A stretch of 64,000 bases of DNA from Combretum micranthum. Lineage: Eukaryota > Streptophyta > Magnoliopsida > Myrtales > Combretaceae. The stretch spans positions 102,231-166,230 of the forward strand of contig JAMXBD010002747.1 in NCBI GenBank assembly GCA_024138025.1, in the 5' to 3' direction. Below are positions 37,687 through 50,183 of this stretch, one piece after another. The notes under the pieces are model-generated. The model had not been told where the DNA came from. It worked only from the letters and a program-made list of their open reading frames with translations, and did no database searches. A program made the position numbers and the translations under genes. The number at the start of each line of letters is the position of its first letter. The first letter of the stretch is position 1.

Positions 37687-40600
37687 AGCCCTGAGGGATC
37701 ATCACTCTACCCCTTGAGCTTGACAAAGGGACGCAATGCATGATATGCTAGATAGATTTCTTAGTAGTTGATTGTTAGTCCCCATATAATGTTATACTAG
37801 GAAAGGCCACTCAAGTTTTCTTTGGCTGGTTGTCTCCAGCCACTCTATAAGCTAAACTCGTTACCCCATCGGGGATAGGACTTTGCCAAGAGACCAAGAA
37901 CAATCAAGGAAACTATACCTCAAGGTGTTGAGAGAGACCCCGTATGCATCATAGGTGTCGAGCTAAAAAAGTCCAATATCAGGTGAATCAGCTAAACCTA
38001 CTAGGTTGTTGTCTTAGACGATGACTTGGGCATACCACGAATGTAGGGAAGTCAACTTTCCCGGTGTAAGGGAAAGTCTAATCATATTCTGTAAGCAAAC
38101 AAAGATATCTTCTCATGGTCGCCTTCCAACACGACAAGCGTCATCCCAATCGTAGTCACATATTGACTGAATACTAACAAAACATAAAACCAATCCGTTA
38201 GAAAATCAAGCACTTTGCCCCAGAAAGGCATGTTGCTATCGAGGAGGAAGTTAAAAAGCTCCTTCAAGCTAGGTTCGTTACAGAAGAGAAATACCCAAAT
38301 TGGTTAGCCAACATTTTCTTTGTTAGAAAACCTAATAGGAAATGGCGGATGTGTGTGGACCACACAGACCTAAATAAGGCATGTACGAAGGACTACTTCC
38401 TGCTACCTCGAATCAACTAACTCATTGACAGCACCTTAAGGAATGAACTTTTAAGTTTAATGGATGCCTTCTCAGGTTACAATCAAAATGAAATGGACGA
38501 AGCAGACGAGGTTCACACCTCCTTGTTATGTCTTTTGGTACGTATTGCTATAAAGTGATGTCGTTCAGATTAAGAACACCAAAGTGACCCTTTAGAGACT
38601 AGTTACTAAGATATTTAGACCTTAGATAGGCAGGACATGGAAGTTTATGTGATGATATGATCATAAAATGTAGATAGGTAAAGGACCACCTTAATGACCT
38701 CCAGGAGACCTTCGATTACCTTTGTTTCTACAACTTAAAACTCAACTCATAGAAGAGAATCTTTGGCACATCATCTAAAAGTTTCTTGCTTACATCATGT
38801 CAAAGAGAGGGATTATAGACATTTAGATAAGATCATAGCACTCTTGGAGATGTGACCACCCTCATTGATTAAAAAAGTACAACAACTCACTGGAAGGATA
38901 ACCGCTCTGAGTAGATTCCTCCCTAAGAGTGCCAATAGATGCTTGAAATTCTTCAAGATCCTGAAGAAACCTAATAAGTTCGAGTGGACAAAAAAATCAC
39001 AAGGCTTTCAACCAGCTCAAGCGTTTCTTAGCAAAGCTATCGATGTTGTCAACCCCAGTCCTAGGCAAGGTTTTGTACCTATACCTGTTGTAAGTGACCA
39101 AACTCTCTCGTCAATAATAGCTTGGGCAAAAGGAAAACAACATCGGCCTATATATTACATCAGCTGTGTTCTCTAAGGAGTAGAGCAAAGATACACAAAG
39201 CTAGAAAAATTCGCTTTGGTGGTGGTAATATCAGCTTGCCGTTTACAGCTATACTTCCAGGCTCACCAAGTCATTGTCCTCATCAACGTACTACTTAAGT
39301 CAGTCCTTTAGAAACTTGACATGTTTGAGAGGATGATGAAGTACGCCATCAAACTCAATGATTATGGGGTACAATATTAACCCCAAGATGCCATTAAAGC
39401 CCAAGTGCTAGCAAATTTCATAGCTAAATACTCTGATATCCAGAACTCAAAAATCAACAAAACATTGCATGGGCTCTCCATGTCGATGTATCCTCTACAT
39501 AACAGGGGATTGGGGCTGGCCTAGTCTTAAAGGGACCTCATAGGATTAAAATATGCTACGTCCTAACTTTCAATTTCCCTATAAGCAATAATGAAACAAA
39601 GTACGAAGCCCTGCTAGCCGAACTCAAGCTTGTTACCAGCATCAGCACGGGATGGGAGACCTCAAAATATTTTCAAATTCCCAGCTCGTAATCCAACAAG
39701 TTAAAGGCACCTACTAAGCAAAAAGTAAATAAATAGCTAAATATTTAGAATCATTCAGTCCCTTACCAAAGAATTACCCTCTAAGGATATCATCGAAATA
39801 CCAAAGGCCAATAATTTAAAGGCTGATAAGCTCTCTAAGCGCGCCTCTATGATAGTTCCAAACCTAAGCAATACCAAGGAAAAGGTTTTCATGGAATTTC
39901 TCCCAGAAAAATCTACAAACAAAACCTATGAAGTACTCAAGCTACAATAGACAATGCCACCACCAAGCTAGATAACTCCAATAGAAAGATACCCAAAGAT
40001 GGCACCCCGCCCTTAGATAGAGATGAGGTGAAACAATTAATGTTCAGGGTAGCTAACTACACTTTGATCAATGGAGTGTTGTATAAGAGGGGATTCAACT
40101 TCCCTCTACTTCAATGCTTCCATTCAGAGGAAGGATAATAGGTCTTGGAGGACCTCCATGCGTAAATGTAGCAACCACGTTAAAGCCCAATCACTACACA
40201 CTGAATTGTACGAGCTAACTACTTCTAACTGACAATGAAAACCAATGCTAAGGAGTTCGTACAACAATGCGAGTGATGTCAAACAATCGCCCCCATTGAC
40301 CACACCCCTAGCATAAATCTACTATGTCTAGTGAGCCCATGGTCGTTCACCATGTGGGGACTCGATATCCTCGACCCTTTCCCTCCTTCAATAGGATAGA
40401 AAAAGTTCATTATAGTTAGCTGTGATTATTTCATGAAGTAAGTAGAGGTAAGGTAGTAGCGAAGGTTACAGACAAGAATGTTATACACTTCATATATATG
40501 AACATCTTGGTAAGATTCAGAGTCCCTCACTCCCTTGTGATGGATAATGGAAAACAATTCAACTTGAAGAAGGTCAAGGTTTTCTATTGCAAGTACAAGA

Positions 40601-41196
40601 TCATGGCACACTCTACATCAATTGCTTAACTTCAAGCCAAAAGTTAGGTCGAAGCGATCAAATAAACATCATGTAGAGTTTAAAGGCCATAGTCAACCGG
40701 TTAAATGGTAAGTGGGCCGATGAGCTCCCTAGCATACTATGGGATACCGTACTACTAAATGGATCCCAACAAAGGAGACCCCTTTTAGACTTGCTTTCAT
40801 ATCTAAGACCGTCCTACCCATCAAGTTTGAGCTGCCAAACATCCAAGTCCAATCCTACGACAAGATCATCAATGAGCTAGGTCTTCGAGTCAAGCTAAAT
40901 GCCATAGAGGATAGTAGGGACATCATGATAAAAAAGTAGCAGCCTACCAATCAAGGGCAACTAGGTATTGTGACAAAATGGTAAAAAACAAGGTTATCTT
41001 CCCCGGTGGCCTCGTCTACAAATAGTTAGAAGCGATGGGGGTAGAAGAAGCCCAAGGAAATCTCGCCCCAAATTAGAAAGACCCCGCTAGAGTAAAGGAA
41101 GCTCTGGGAAATGGAGCTCATAAGCTCAAAACATTGGACGGCGAGCTTATCCTAAGAACTTAGAATGACAATAACTTAAGAAAATTCTTCGAATAG
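37687..41196 (+). pseudogene. Tat-lineage Ty3/Gypsy pol (protease end, RT, RNase H, second RNase H, integrase), decayed
   Basis: The frame broken at 18470 resumes here with Pro-Glu-Gly, then Ile-Thr-Leu-Pro-Leu-Glu-Leu after one lost base; a protease C-terminus like Pro-Tyr-Asn-Val-Ile-Leu-Gly follows near 37780. RT starts near 38100. Its Leu-Met-Asp-Ala-Phe-Ser-Gly-Tyr block is near 38460 and a Tyr-Val-Asp-Asp-Met site lies near 38645-38658, one G short. RNase H lies about 39140-39400. A second, archaeal-type RNase H follows at about 39430-39850, the mark of the Tat/Ogre lineages. Integrase runs about 40000-41000. The end (Leu-Lys-Thr-Leu-Asp-Gly-Glu... to 41196) is the usual Tat pol terminus. 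Many stops look like C-to-T changes, consistent with long-methylated, dead DNA. Confidence 0.8.
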
Positions 41197-41822
41197 ATAC
41201 CGCTCATTCATGCGAAAAGCTCAAATACGACTTTATAAAGGAGTAAAAAAAATATGAATAAAATGAAGTTTTGCGATTGACTTCCTTCCAAGTCCCATAT
41301 ATATGTGTAAAAAAAAAAAATCAATAAGGGTCACAGGAGCATAAAGGACTTTGCCCTCATGTGCTGGATGAGCTTAGGTAACTCCCTCCTAAGGGTAACT
41401 CCCCTTATGAGCTCAGATAACTCCCTTCTAACGATAACTCTCCTCGTAGATTCGGGTAACTCTCTCCTAAGGGTAACTCGCCTTGTAGGCTCAAGTGCAA
41501 AAAAAAATAAACAAATTATTTGACGGTTAAAGCTACCTAAGAGCAAATGCACATGAAGAGAAAAGAATGTACTTTATTAATTTCGACTCAAAAAACAATT
41601 ATAGTAGTTTTGACTGGCATCTCAGTCAAGTTAGTTTTGATTGGCATCCTAGCCAAAGAAATACATAGTAAACTTTCTATGGGTATAGAAATTTTCAGAG
41701 ATGTTTAAGCTTTGAACTAAGCACCCTAAAGGGATTTCAACCTCAAATTAGAAGTACTCATACAACCATCACCAACTACTTTGCCTTGGTCTACTACCTA
41801 AGGTTCAATTGTAAACATAGCC
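41197..41822 (+). other. Post-integrase non-coding part of the Tat element
   Basis: No coding frame of note. Near 41388-41490 a segment with GGTAACTC words (TAACTC, CTCCTAAGGG) is repeated about three times at 40-45 bp spacing. It lies between integrase and the antisense gene. Confidence 0.4.
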
Positions 41823-44800
41823 TTAGGGACCGTAGACTTTGGTCATAGGAACGCCCTTGCCATGCTCGGCTATCAGTACCCCATCAACGACAATGCCATC
41901 AGCTTGATCTGTAGCAGCAACACCTTTACTAACCTCAGCCATGCTTCCTCTATCGTCTTCTTCTTCTTCCTCCTCCTCCTCATCATCATCTCTTAGGGCA
42001 ACTTCTCCTAAACAAACAACAAAGGAGCCGAGATCAAGCTCTGAGTTACGGTCCAATACCTCATCATGATCAACTCGAGCATTCTCCTTCATGATAGCTT
42101 GCAAAAGATCTCTCCACCTCTGCTTCATAAAGATCTCCTTCAAAACATGCCTCTTGGTAACAAGAGGAAAACCTTGCCGCCCTCAAATTTAGTAACTCAA
42201 GACTGCAAAAAAAAAAAAAAAGTAACAAAAAATGTCCAAGGTTACATGGCAACAGAAAAAAAAAATGATAATGAAAGGGACAAAGAGGCCTAAGAAGAGA
42301 TAAAGAACCTTCATACTAGAGTTCTCCACTCTCAACTTGCTCAAGCTCACTGAGAGCTCCTTCACACGAAAAGACAAACCATCCTTCTCCTGCCTCACAC
42401 CCTTCCACTTATTTTCCAAGTCAACAATAGTACCCTTTGGAGTAGACTAGGCAAGTAAAGCCCCCTCGACTTCATGCTGTGCATGAATGGCCGCTGTAAG
42501 CCCCTAGTTTTTTTTTTTTTTTATGCTCTTAGATGAGAAACTTAGAGCTAATATCAAAATTAGAATAAAAAATCGAGCCAAGTTAAAACCGAATTCTACA
42601 AACCTTAAACGATATTAGATGAAAACTCAATAGCCTTAAATATCTAATATGTATGATGGGATTAGAAAAACCTAATTATAAAACCCTAAGAAAAAGAGTA
42701 TCTTCGAAAACAAAATGAAAATCTCAAAATCATTCAACTCGAAATCCCTACGCTAAATAATTCATCTATCTGATCTTTAACACATAAAGCAAGGCCATAT
42801 ATCCAAATAATAGTTAATAATAAATAATTTCCTATAAATTGGTCTTAATTTATCAAGTCAAATGTCATCAGCTAAGCCAAAACTGTTTTCATACTCGGTC
42901 ATTGGCACGCAAATCGAAACAACCTCACCATATGACAATTAATGATAAAATTGTTAACCCTTAGATTCTTTGTTTACTATTCATTTACTATTTATGACGA
43001 TTTACTACTATTCATCTTACTCTACTTTTCCTTACAACTCTTACACCATCCATAACTTTTATTACACACATCTGATCTATTCTACTTGACAATATACTTT
43101 TCACGTAAATTCTTCTTCAATTTTTCTTACTTCTCTCTCCCTCCCTCTCTCTCTCTCTCTCTCTCTCTTTCGCTTGCAGCTTGTGGCTACTGCCCCTTCC
43201 CATTTTTCTCTCATTTCCATTTTCTTTTTCATTTATTTTCCATGATTTAATCCTCTCCAATTTTTCTCTATAAATACTCCTTTCCTCATTCACTTCTTAC
43301 ACACTTTTCACTACCTATAATAAAACTCTACCAAATTTTCTCCTCAAACTTTTCTCTCTAAAATTCCTCCCACACTTCCTTCCCCTCTTTCACCATACAC
43401 AAAAGAAATTCCATATCTTATTTTAGGTCAAAACACCAAACACTCTCTTCATCCATATTGTTATATGATGTGAATATGTGTGTGTCTTAATGTGTTCCAT
43501 AAAAGAAAATCCCTATGATACATATGTTAGGGAACTAAAATACAAAGACAACATATTATTCATGGCATGTTTATGTTCATGCTATGTTTTACTACTAATC
43601 TAACTTTCTATATAATAATATATATGTAGTAACTATAATTTTTAGAACATAAATGCTCACTAATCAACTATTTTTATTTCATGCACTAGTTTATTTCAAG
43701 CAATTTATTTATTTTACGATGTTGAGACTTGTCCTTAATCAAAGTATCAAACTTGTCTATTTTCAAGTCAAAACAAAAAGGGACTTGTCTATTTCTAGGT
43801 CCTAAGGAGCCTTGAATATAATCTAAAACTCTCATACTTTTATTATCTATCTTGAACTTTTATTTACGAGACTAGAAATATTTCAAGTCTCAAGAAGTCT
43901 TGATAAAGTCTCGAGAGTCTTGATAACAAGTTAAGACTCTCATACTTTTGTTTTAATACGTTTTATTCTTGTTTATCTATTTCTAATTTTTATGTTCTTA
44001 GTATAAGTTCATGCTATTAATTTTATTTTATGAATGCTATTTTAAAGCTCACGCATATAGATGGTCATAGATGATGTTGTTACTATGACAAAATATTTTT
44101 TTCTAAAAATGTGAATGTTGATAATTTTTTGTTATGCAAAATATTTTCCAAAAATCTTATTTTCTATGTATGAGAACTCTTGCCTCAAGAATAAAAATTT
44201 AAAATAAGACATTAACCAAAAACTTATTTTTAGAACATGAAAAACTTTTTATCAAAGAGGGAATTTTAAAATAAGAACATCCTATTAAATTCTTAAAAAT
44301 GCCGAGATGGAAAACATGACTCTAGAAAATCTTAAAACTTAAAATTCTTTTCTTAAATACAAATAAGAACCCTTTTCATCAAAGAAAATTTAGAACTAGC
44401 CATTTACTTAATTTTTCTCATATACCAAAACTTAAAATATTTTAAAGATAATGCAACTTAGAATAATTTTCCTCCATAAGCACATAGAAATTCGTGTTTT
44501 GGAAACTAATTAGTTAAAAGTTTAATATGAAAATGAAATATTTATAGATTCAAAATAAATATAAAACCATGATTTTCTTTAGTTGAGTTCTACATTTACA
44601 AAAATCTAAGAATTAAAATTTTATTTAAAAAAAAAACTTAAGAAAAATTCAAAGGAAATACAACTTAGAGTATTATGTCACAAATGAGTAAAATACATGT
44701 CTTGTAAAATAAATTGTTAAATGAAGTTTTTGAAATGAATATAAGACCTTCAAGGTTGCCAAATATATATTAAATCGTGATTTTTTTAAGTCTCATATTC

Positions 44801-47800
44801 ACAAAATTTAAGGTAAATAATTTTATTATAAGTCCAAAAGTAATTTTTCATAAAACTTAACATTGCTACTTTCCACAAAAGATTGTTTTGCAAATTCCTA
44901 TTTTAGGACAATACCACTAGGTTCATGATGTAATATGAGTTATTATCATTACTATATGATTTCTAAAGATAAATATATTTTATTCTTATCATAGGATGTC
45001 CAAATGAGATAAAATGTTGAAAATATAAAAGGAACAAGGTCTAGAACTTACTATACACGTTCTGTACAGTATTGTTCCAAGGCTTAAATGACATCAAATA
45101 CTTAAAATAACCTTAAACATGGATAGAGCATTCGAAGTAGGTAGAAATCAACTACTTATACACATAAAAAATCGAAGTTAAAATGAGCAAGTTATGGTCG
45201 TTTTAAGTTAGAACTTTCATAACCGAGAAATATAGCTTAAATAGAATTCCTAGAAGTAGAAGTTTAGATGAGGTTGATCTGAAACACTCATTTCGAGATT
45301 TTCCTTGTTCAAGTAACAAGGATCACAAAGTCACATTTTCTAAGGATCACTTTGATTGAAGATTTTACAATGGACGAGTGAATTTTCCCTCATGATTTCT
45401 TACCTTACTTGTGTTTGTAGATAGTTACATTAGAATTGTAGGTGCAAGACAAAATAAATATGTATTAGTTATGGGTATATGTGTATGTGTTTCTATGAAT
45501 AAGTGACAAGGGATGCTAAGCATATCAAAATAGATAAATGATTGATTAACTGCATTATCAATATTATGGATTGCTTATGTGTGTATGGTAATTATCTGAT
45601 TACCTATAAGTATACCTTAATTATAATTGGCCTTAATATAAATAAAACGGACATGCATTGCATCCGTTGAGTCACATGTCGAAGACTGCTACTCCCATGT
45701 GAAGAATCAGAAGGGTTCGATTAGCCAAGCTCATTCTTAGAGAACTAAAACACATAGGGACACAGTCCAAGGATAAGCCACGTCAATCGATCATGATGAG
45801 CAGACTACTTGGGGAGTAGCATTGAAGATCACGGAGACCTTTAAATCAAATTCCCTAACTCTTGACATGGAGGGTGTAAATTTGTTTTATATATGGTTTC
45901 CGGATACCCATACATAAATGCTTGTATCATGTTGTTGTTGTACAGCATAAACAACATATTTTTTAAATAAATAAACTTATTTTGAGTTTTGGATGTACGG
46001 TACGATTAGAGGGAATTATCTCTCTAAGCTTGTTCTAACCTTACACACTCATAAATCTTTGATGAAACAAGAATACTTGAGAATCCACTTGAGGAATGGA
46101 ACATCAAGGAAATCACTACTTGATTATTGAGCTTCGATGGATGAGTTGAGAGCATAGGATGAAGTTTCATTTTGAAAATTTATTGATGAGAAACATATGA
46201 TATGTTATTATTTTGGAGACAACTAAGAGAAACACTAATATATTCCGATCCATTTGAGGACATTAATGGGGGCATACCCTTAAGATTTGTAATTGACTTT
46301 ATTTATGTTTAAAGATATATATTTCTCCAGCTTTGCTACTTAACTATTATCATCATAAATTGTGCCACTCTAATACGTAACTTTGTTGTGATGTACGCAT
46401 TGTGCATAATACGGAATCCTTTACATGACTAAGGTAGCCATTCTTAGGCTTTAATATTGTGTACGATGGACTGTCACATATAAGGTACCTCTGGAGGCAT
46501 CATAGCCGCCACTTAGGCTTATTGAATTAATTGATGCCTCTCATCCATCAGCTCAATAACATTGCTCTGCAATTTAATCCTCTCATGTTTCTCCTTAGAA
46601 GCCACCTTCTCCAACTCGGAAACACGAGTTTTCAGTCGCTCCAGCTCTTCATTCCTCTATCATAGAGAAGTTAAATTAGCAATGAAAATAAGTTATTAAA
46701 ATGTCTATACCTAGTAAGCAAGAGACAGCACGGGTCACAGCGTCTTAGCCCGATCATGTATATCGTGTAACTTTGAAAAGGAACACCATTGCCTGCAACA
46801 AACAAAAACATCTCAAATAAATATAGCAAAAAGTGGAGAGAGAGAAAGAAGAAATGGAGAATGAGACAACAAAAAGCGACTATACCTCATATAATTTGTG
46901 AGCTGAAAAGTCTAAAGCTTCATCCTTTGACTTCAACTCACCTATAAGAGCCCTTACCTTGCCTCTGTCTTCCAATGCGATGAGATCCTCATACATCCTC
47001 CAATCAACACTAACTTCACTCCACTTCAGGGCCCTACCCCCTATAATGTCAATTGGAGCAACAAAGCCTGCCCCTGCAACCTAACCTCTAGCAGTAACCA
47101 ACCTAATCGATTTGCTAATGCTCCCAGTAGCCTCGACTCTCGGTGACCCTCATCCAACGAAGGTTGCAACAATAGGGGAACAACAAACTTGACTTTGCAC
47201 CTTAGGTGATCGAAGACGCGATAGAGTAACACAATCTATAAACTAAGATTGTCACAAGAACCTCGACACCACCTATCTCACGCCCTCAAGGGCTCGATAA
47301 AAGCTCTCCATGGAACTCCTCAGTATTAGGAGAGGGTTCATCCAGCCTCTCAACATCTACGACCTGCCTTTTTGTAGGTACCTTCCTCTTGCCACCACTT
47401 ACCACTCTTTTTAGTTGATGACCTTGGAAGCAGCTCAGCAATGCTGATATCTTCATCGGTACCTCTGCAAAAGAACCACAAGAATTGTCAGTAACAACAA
47501 AATTATGTAGCCTGCCTAGTTGATCCTAAATTAAAAAAAGAGAAGAAGAGAAAACAAAACAACTAAATAGAAACTTCCATGTCGAAAGTTCAACTAAACA
47601 GCCTCCAACAGAGGAAAAAGAGAGAGAGTGAAAGGAGCCACGACCACAAAATGGAACTGACCCTCACAAATGATAATCTTTCTTGCCCTCATTAACAGGC
47701 ACATCCCTCAAAAAATTTCTTGCCACGAGAGCAGCATTATAAGGCTTCCATCTCACTCCTCCATCACCTACTTTAACGTCATTAACCCTCTAACGTCATA

Positions 47801-47860
47801 CGACATAAGTTCCGTAGCTCTCTTGCTCCGGATGGACTCACACCAATCTACCTAGAAGTT
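41823..47860 (-). pseudogene. Antisense, apparently spliced coiled-coil gene in the 3' part of the Tat element
   Basis: Read on the minus strand, coding-like blocks are separated by short introns with GT..AG ends: 46885-46793 and 46710-46657, and, beyond the inserted LTR, 42308-42203 with a long pyrimidine tract. An acceptor also ends at 47465. The blocks encode Glu/Leu/Lys-rich heptads (Arg-Asn-Glu-Glu-Leu-Glu-Arg-Leu-Lys...; Leu-Glu-Asn-Lys-Trp-Lys...) and an acidic tail with a run of Glu and Asp near 41958-41990, ending at 41823. Joining the two sides of the family-B LTR (42495-46504) over one copy of its target duplication keeps a single frame, so the LTR landed in this gene. Tat-group elements such as Grande are known to carry antisense ORFs after pol; the function is unknown. 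A few internal stops make it a pseudogene or error-laden. Confidence 0.55.
42495..46504 (+). repeat. Solo giant LTR, family B, plus strand
   Basis: 4010 bp, beginning TGTAAGCCCC and ending GGAGGCATCATA. It is flanked by the perfect 5-bp duplication GCCGC (42490-42494 and 46505-46509). It is the inverted counterpart of 18470-37686 (minus its insertions). A CT microsatellite lies near 43135-43168, followed by TATAAATAC (43270-43278), a likely core promoter. No gag-pol region accompanies it, and its end wording (GGCATCATA versus GGGGCATGACA) shows age. Confidence 0.85.
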
Positions 47861-47989
47861 AAACCCATGTTGGACACCCTCCTCCAAATTAACCACCAAA
47901 AACTCACCATTCCAGTTGTGTCCATTCGAGTTGGTGAGGCAGAAAAGAGAAAAAAAAAAGCTAAGGACTCTTGGGCTGCTTGGCAAGGT

Positions 47990-48300
47990 AACGCCATTTC
48001 TCTTGTGCTTGTGCAATCACTTAAGCTAAATCCCCACGAATTTCTACTTCTTTAACTCCCAGGACAAGCAAAGCTTCCATTCCTTCGATGCATGCTTCAT
48101 ATTCTACCATGTTCTTTACCGTTGGGAAATGAAACTTCACTGCAATTGGAGAATAAGCATCTATGGGAGATATTAATACTATCCCAATTTCATATCCCTT
48201 TTGATTAGCTGCGCCATCAAAATAAATTTTCCACCCTTGCTAAACATCTATCACAAGAATCTCTTCATCTAGAAGATCAAAGTCCAACTCCATACTTATC
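47990..48300 (-). pseudogene. Archaeal-type RNase H fragment of a Gypsy element (minus strand)
   Basis: The minus strand reads Trp-Lys-Ile-Tyr-Phe-Asp-Gly-Ala-Ala-Asn..., Gly-Ile-Val-Leu-Ile-Ser-Pro, and later Val-Glu-Tyr-Glu-Ala-Cys-Ile-Glu-Gly-Met and Glu-Ile-Arg-Gly-Asp. These are the conserved blocks of the second RNase H of Tat/Ogre polyproteins. It lies immediately upstream, in minus direction, of the antisense gene, with no integrase after it. It is not in place for either neighbouring Tat element, so it is a displaced fragment. Confidence 0.7.
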
Positions 48301-49611
48301 TTCTGTTAGAAATTCTACAAAACACTCGACAACCGTGTGTCCCTTGATAGATTTTCTAGTAACGTATTTCTTATCAAACTCCTCCGGAGACCTTGTATAT
48401 AAAAATATTGGTGAAATAGGGTCAGGGTGGACCGTGTAGTCATGTTAAGGTAGACAGCCTAGAAGGTTACCAAAAGTAGCCAAGCCTTGGGAAGTAGCTG
48501 AGCCGGGCATAATCAATGGTAGCTGAAGAAATTCTTCTGGAATGGGAAAAACGACATTCTTAGGCTAAAATAAAATGCCTTACTATATAAGGCAAACTTC
48601 TAGCCACTAAGAAGGAAAACCCAATCTAAGCTTGAAGGCATAACAACCCATTCCCAAGGAGCTCCCCTCATCTCCTTTAGGCATTGACTAAAGGGCCCTT
48701 GTGTGAGAGCAACAGATGCCGTTAGGACTGTTGCCCATTATCACATCAGTATACAGGGGAACAATTGCCCTTTATCTAAGTCATTAGGGGGAATACCTAT
48801 CCATAAGTCACTGATAAATCCTATACAACAAGTTGCAAAAGAAACTATTATCAAAATGGCCTGCCTCCCTACCGTTAACACTGAAACTTCACCAGATCTC
48901 TCCTCATGACTGCTCATGGAGGTCGACTTGTTGCCTTCCGCCTTATCATCTCCTCCATGGCTCGAACCTCTCAGGTCGAAGCTAGCCTCTCCTTCGCCTC
49001 TCCTCACCTCATTGGCATTTCGATGTACCCTGTCTTCGGAATCTTAGGAAAAGGACTACATCTTGGAGTTACTTGAGCTCGACATCTCTTTTAGTAATGA
49101 ATAGAAAAAATTGCTTAAGAATAGGAAAACCTTCTAGCAAGAAATAGAGCTCAAGCTAGTGGTTATGAGGAATGAGCAAAAAAAATGCAAGTATATAAAG
49201 AATGAGAGAGGAAGATGAAGAGACTACTTATTAACCTACACTCGAAAATAGTGTGACCCAAATTCTTCAAGTCCATATGCGCCGCTGAAGCATCTAGCAC
49301 TATCATCACGATCATGTCCTTAAGGAATTGCACGAGGCTTCCCTAGTAAGCCTACCAAATGCAGGATTCAAGATGATGACATAGCTCACCAATAGACAAG
49401 CTCGGGGGGCAAAACTAAGGGATAACAATGACCTATGCATATGACATAACATATGGTATTATGGGTATGTAATTTAGATAAAAGAGCAATAGCGCCTAAA
49501 AAGATGTTAATGCCCTATGAGAAATTGAGGCCATTAGGTCCCTATCTTGTGAACTGAGCCCAAAGTGATCACTCTCCTTGCCCTTTCATAACAAAAGTAG
49601 GGGGAGACAAG
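48301..49611. other. 3' non-coding part of the + strand Tat element
   Basis: No gene I recognise on either strand; the frames here are short. Low-level retroelement character throughout. A G-rich AGCTCGGGGGGC near 49399 resembles a polypurine tract but is not next to an LTR. The functional tract is at 49592-49611. Confidence 0.4.
49592..49611 (+). other. Polypurine tract of the + strand Tat element
   Basis: CAAAAGTAGGGGGAGACAAG lies directly before TGTTGACTGC, the LTR start at 49612. Position and composition fit plus-strand priming and fix the orientation of the LTR as +. Confidence 0.75.
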
Positions 49612-50183
49612 TGTTGACTGCAAAATATAGATTACAACCTACTCGGCATACCTTTGTCACGACTAGCCCTCCGTGGCCCATTTGGCAGTCGGCTTCACCC
49701 ACCAGAAAGCCCCCATTAGGGAAGCTCTAAGCCTAACTTCGATATGGGAGCCATAGTTGATGCTTATATCGACCTATTAGCGAACCACAAAAAAGGTCTC
49801 CCACAAGCCCGATAACAGCTTGTCCAACAAGCTAGGGGCTAGAAGGCTCCCAAGCTCATAAAGTAATAAAGTATGATCTTAGGCCTGGGGGGATACAACT
49901 AGCCTAGCCAAACTCTTCATCACAACTAGTCCACAGCTCAAGTACCCCTTCACCTCTAGTACTAAGCTAGTCACCCGGTCATGATTCACCTCAACCTTAA
50001 TAGATTCAGTGGGGCGATCCAGTTATGGCCCTAAGCACTATAAATACCCCTTTTCCACAGGAGAAAAATTTCTATAAGCTTTGTTATCTAAGAAAGTAAA
50101 ACCCACTAACTAACTTAGGCATCGAAGTGGCTATGTTGGGAAAACACCTGATGCACCTTTGACTAATTTTTTTTGTGTTTACA
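49612..50183 (+). repeat. 3' LTR of the + strand Tat element
   Basis: Starts TGTTGACTGC, ends GTGTTTACA, about 572 bp. It has a TATA box (CACTATAAATACCCC, about 50037-50051) and the ACACCTGATGCACCTTTGAC stretch near the end that is common in Tat LTRs. The matching 5' LTR is absent, because the left end of the element is truncated near 17879. Confidence 0.7.

Noticed and set aside
41823..42143. Treating the acidic Glu/Asp-rich 106-codon frame as a separate gene
   Set aside because: It is better explained as the last exon of the antisense coiled-coil gene, with an acceptor just upstream.
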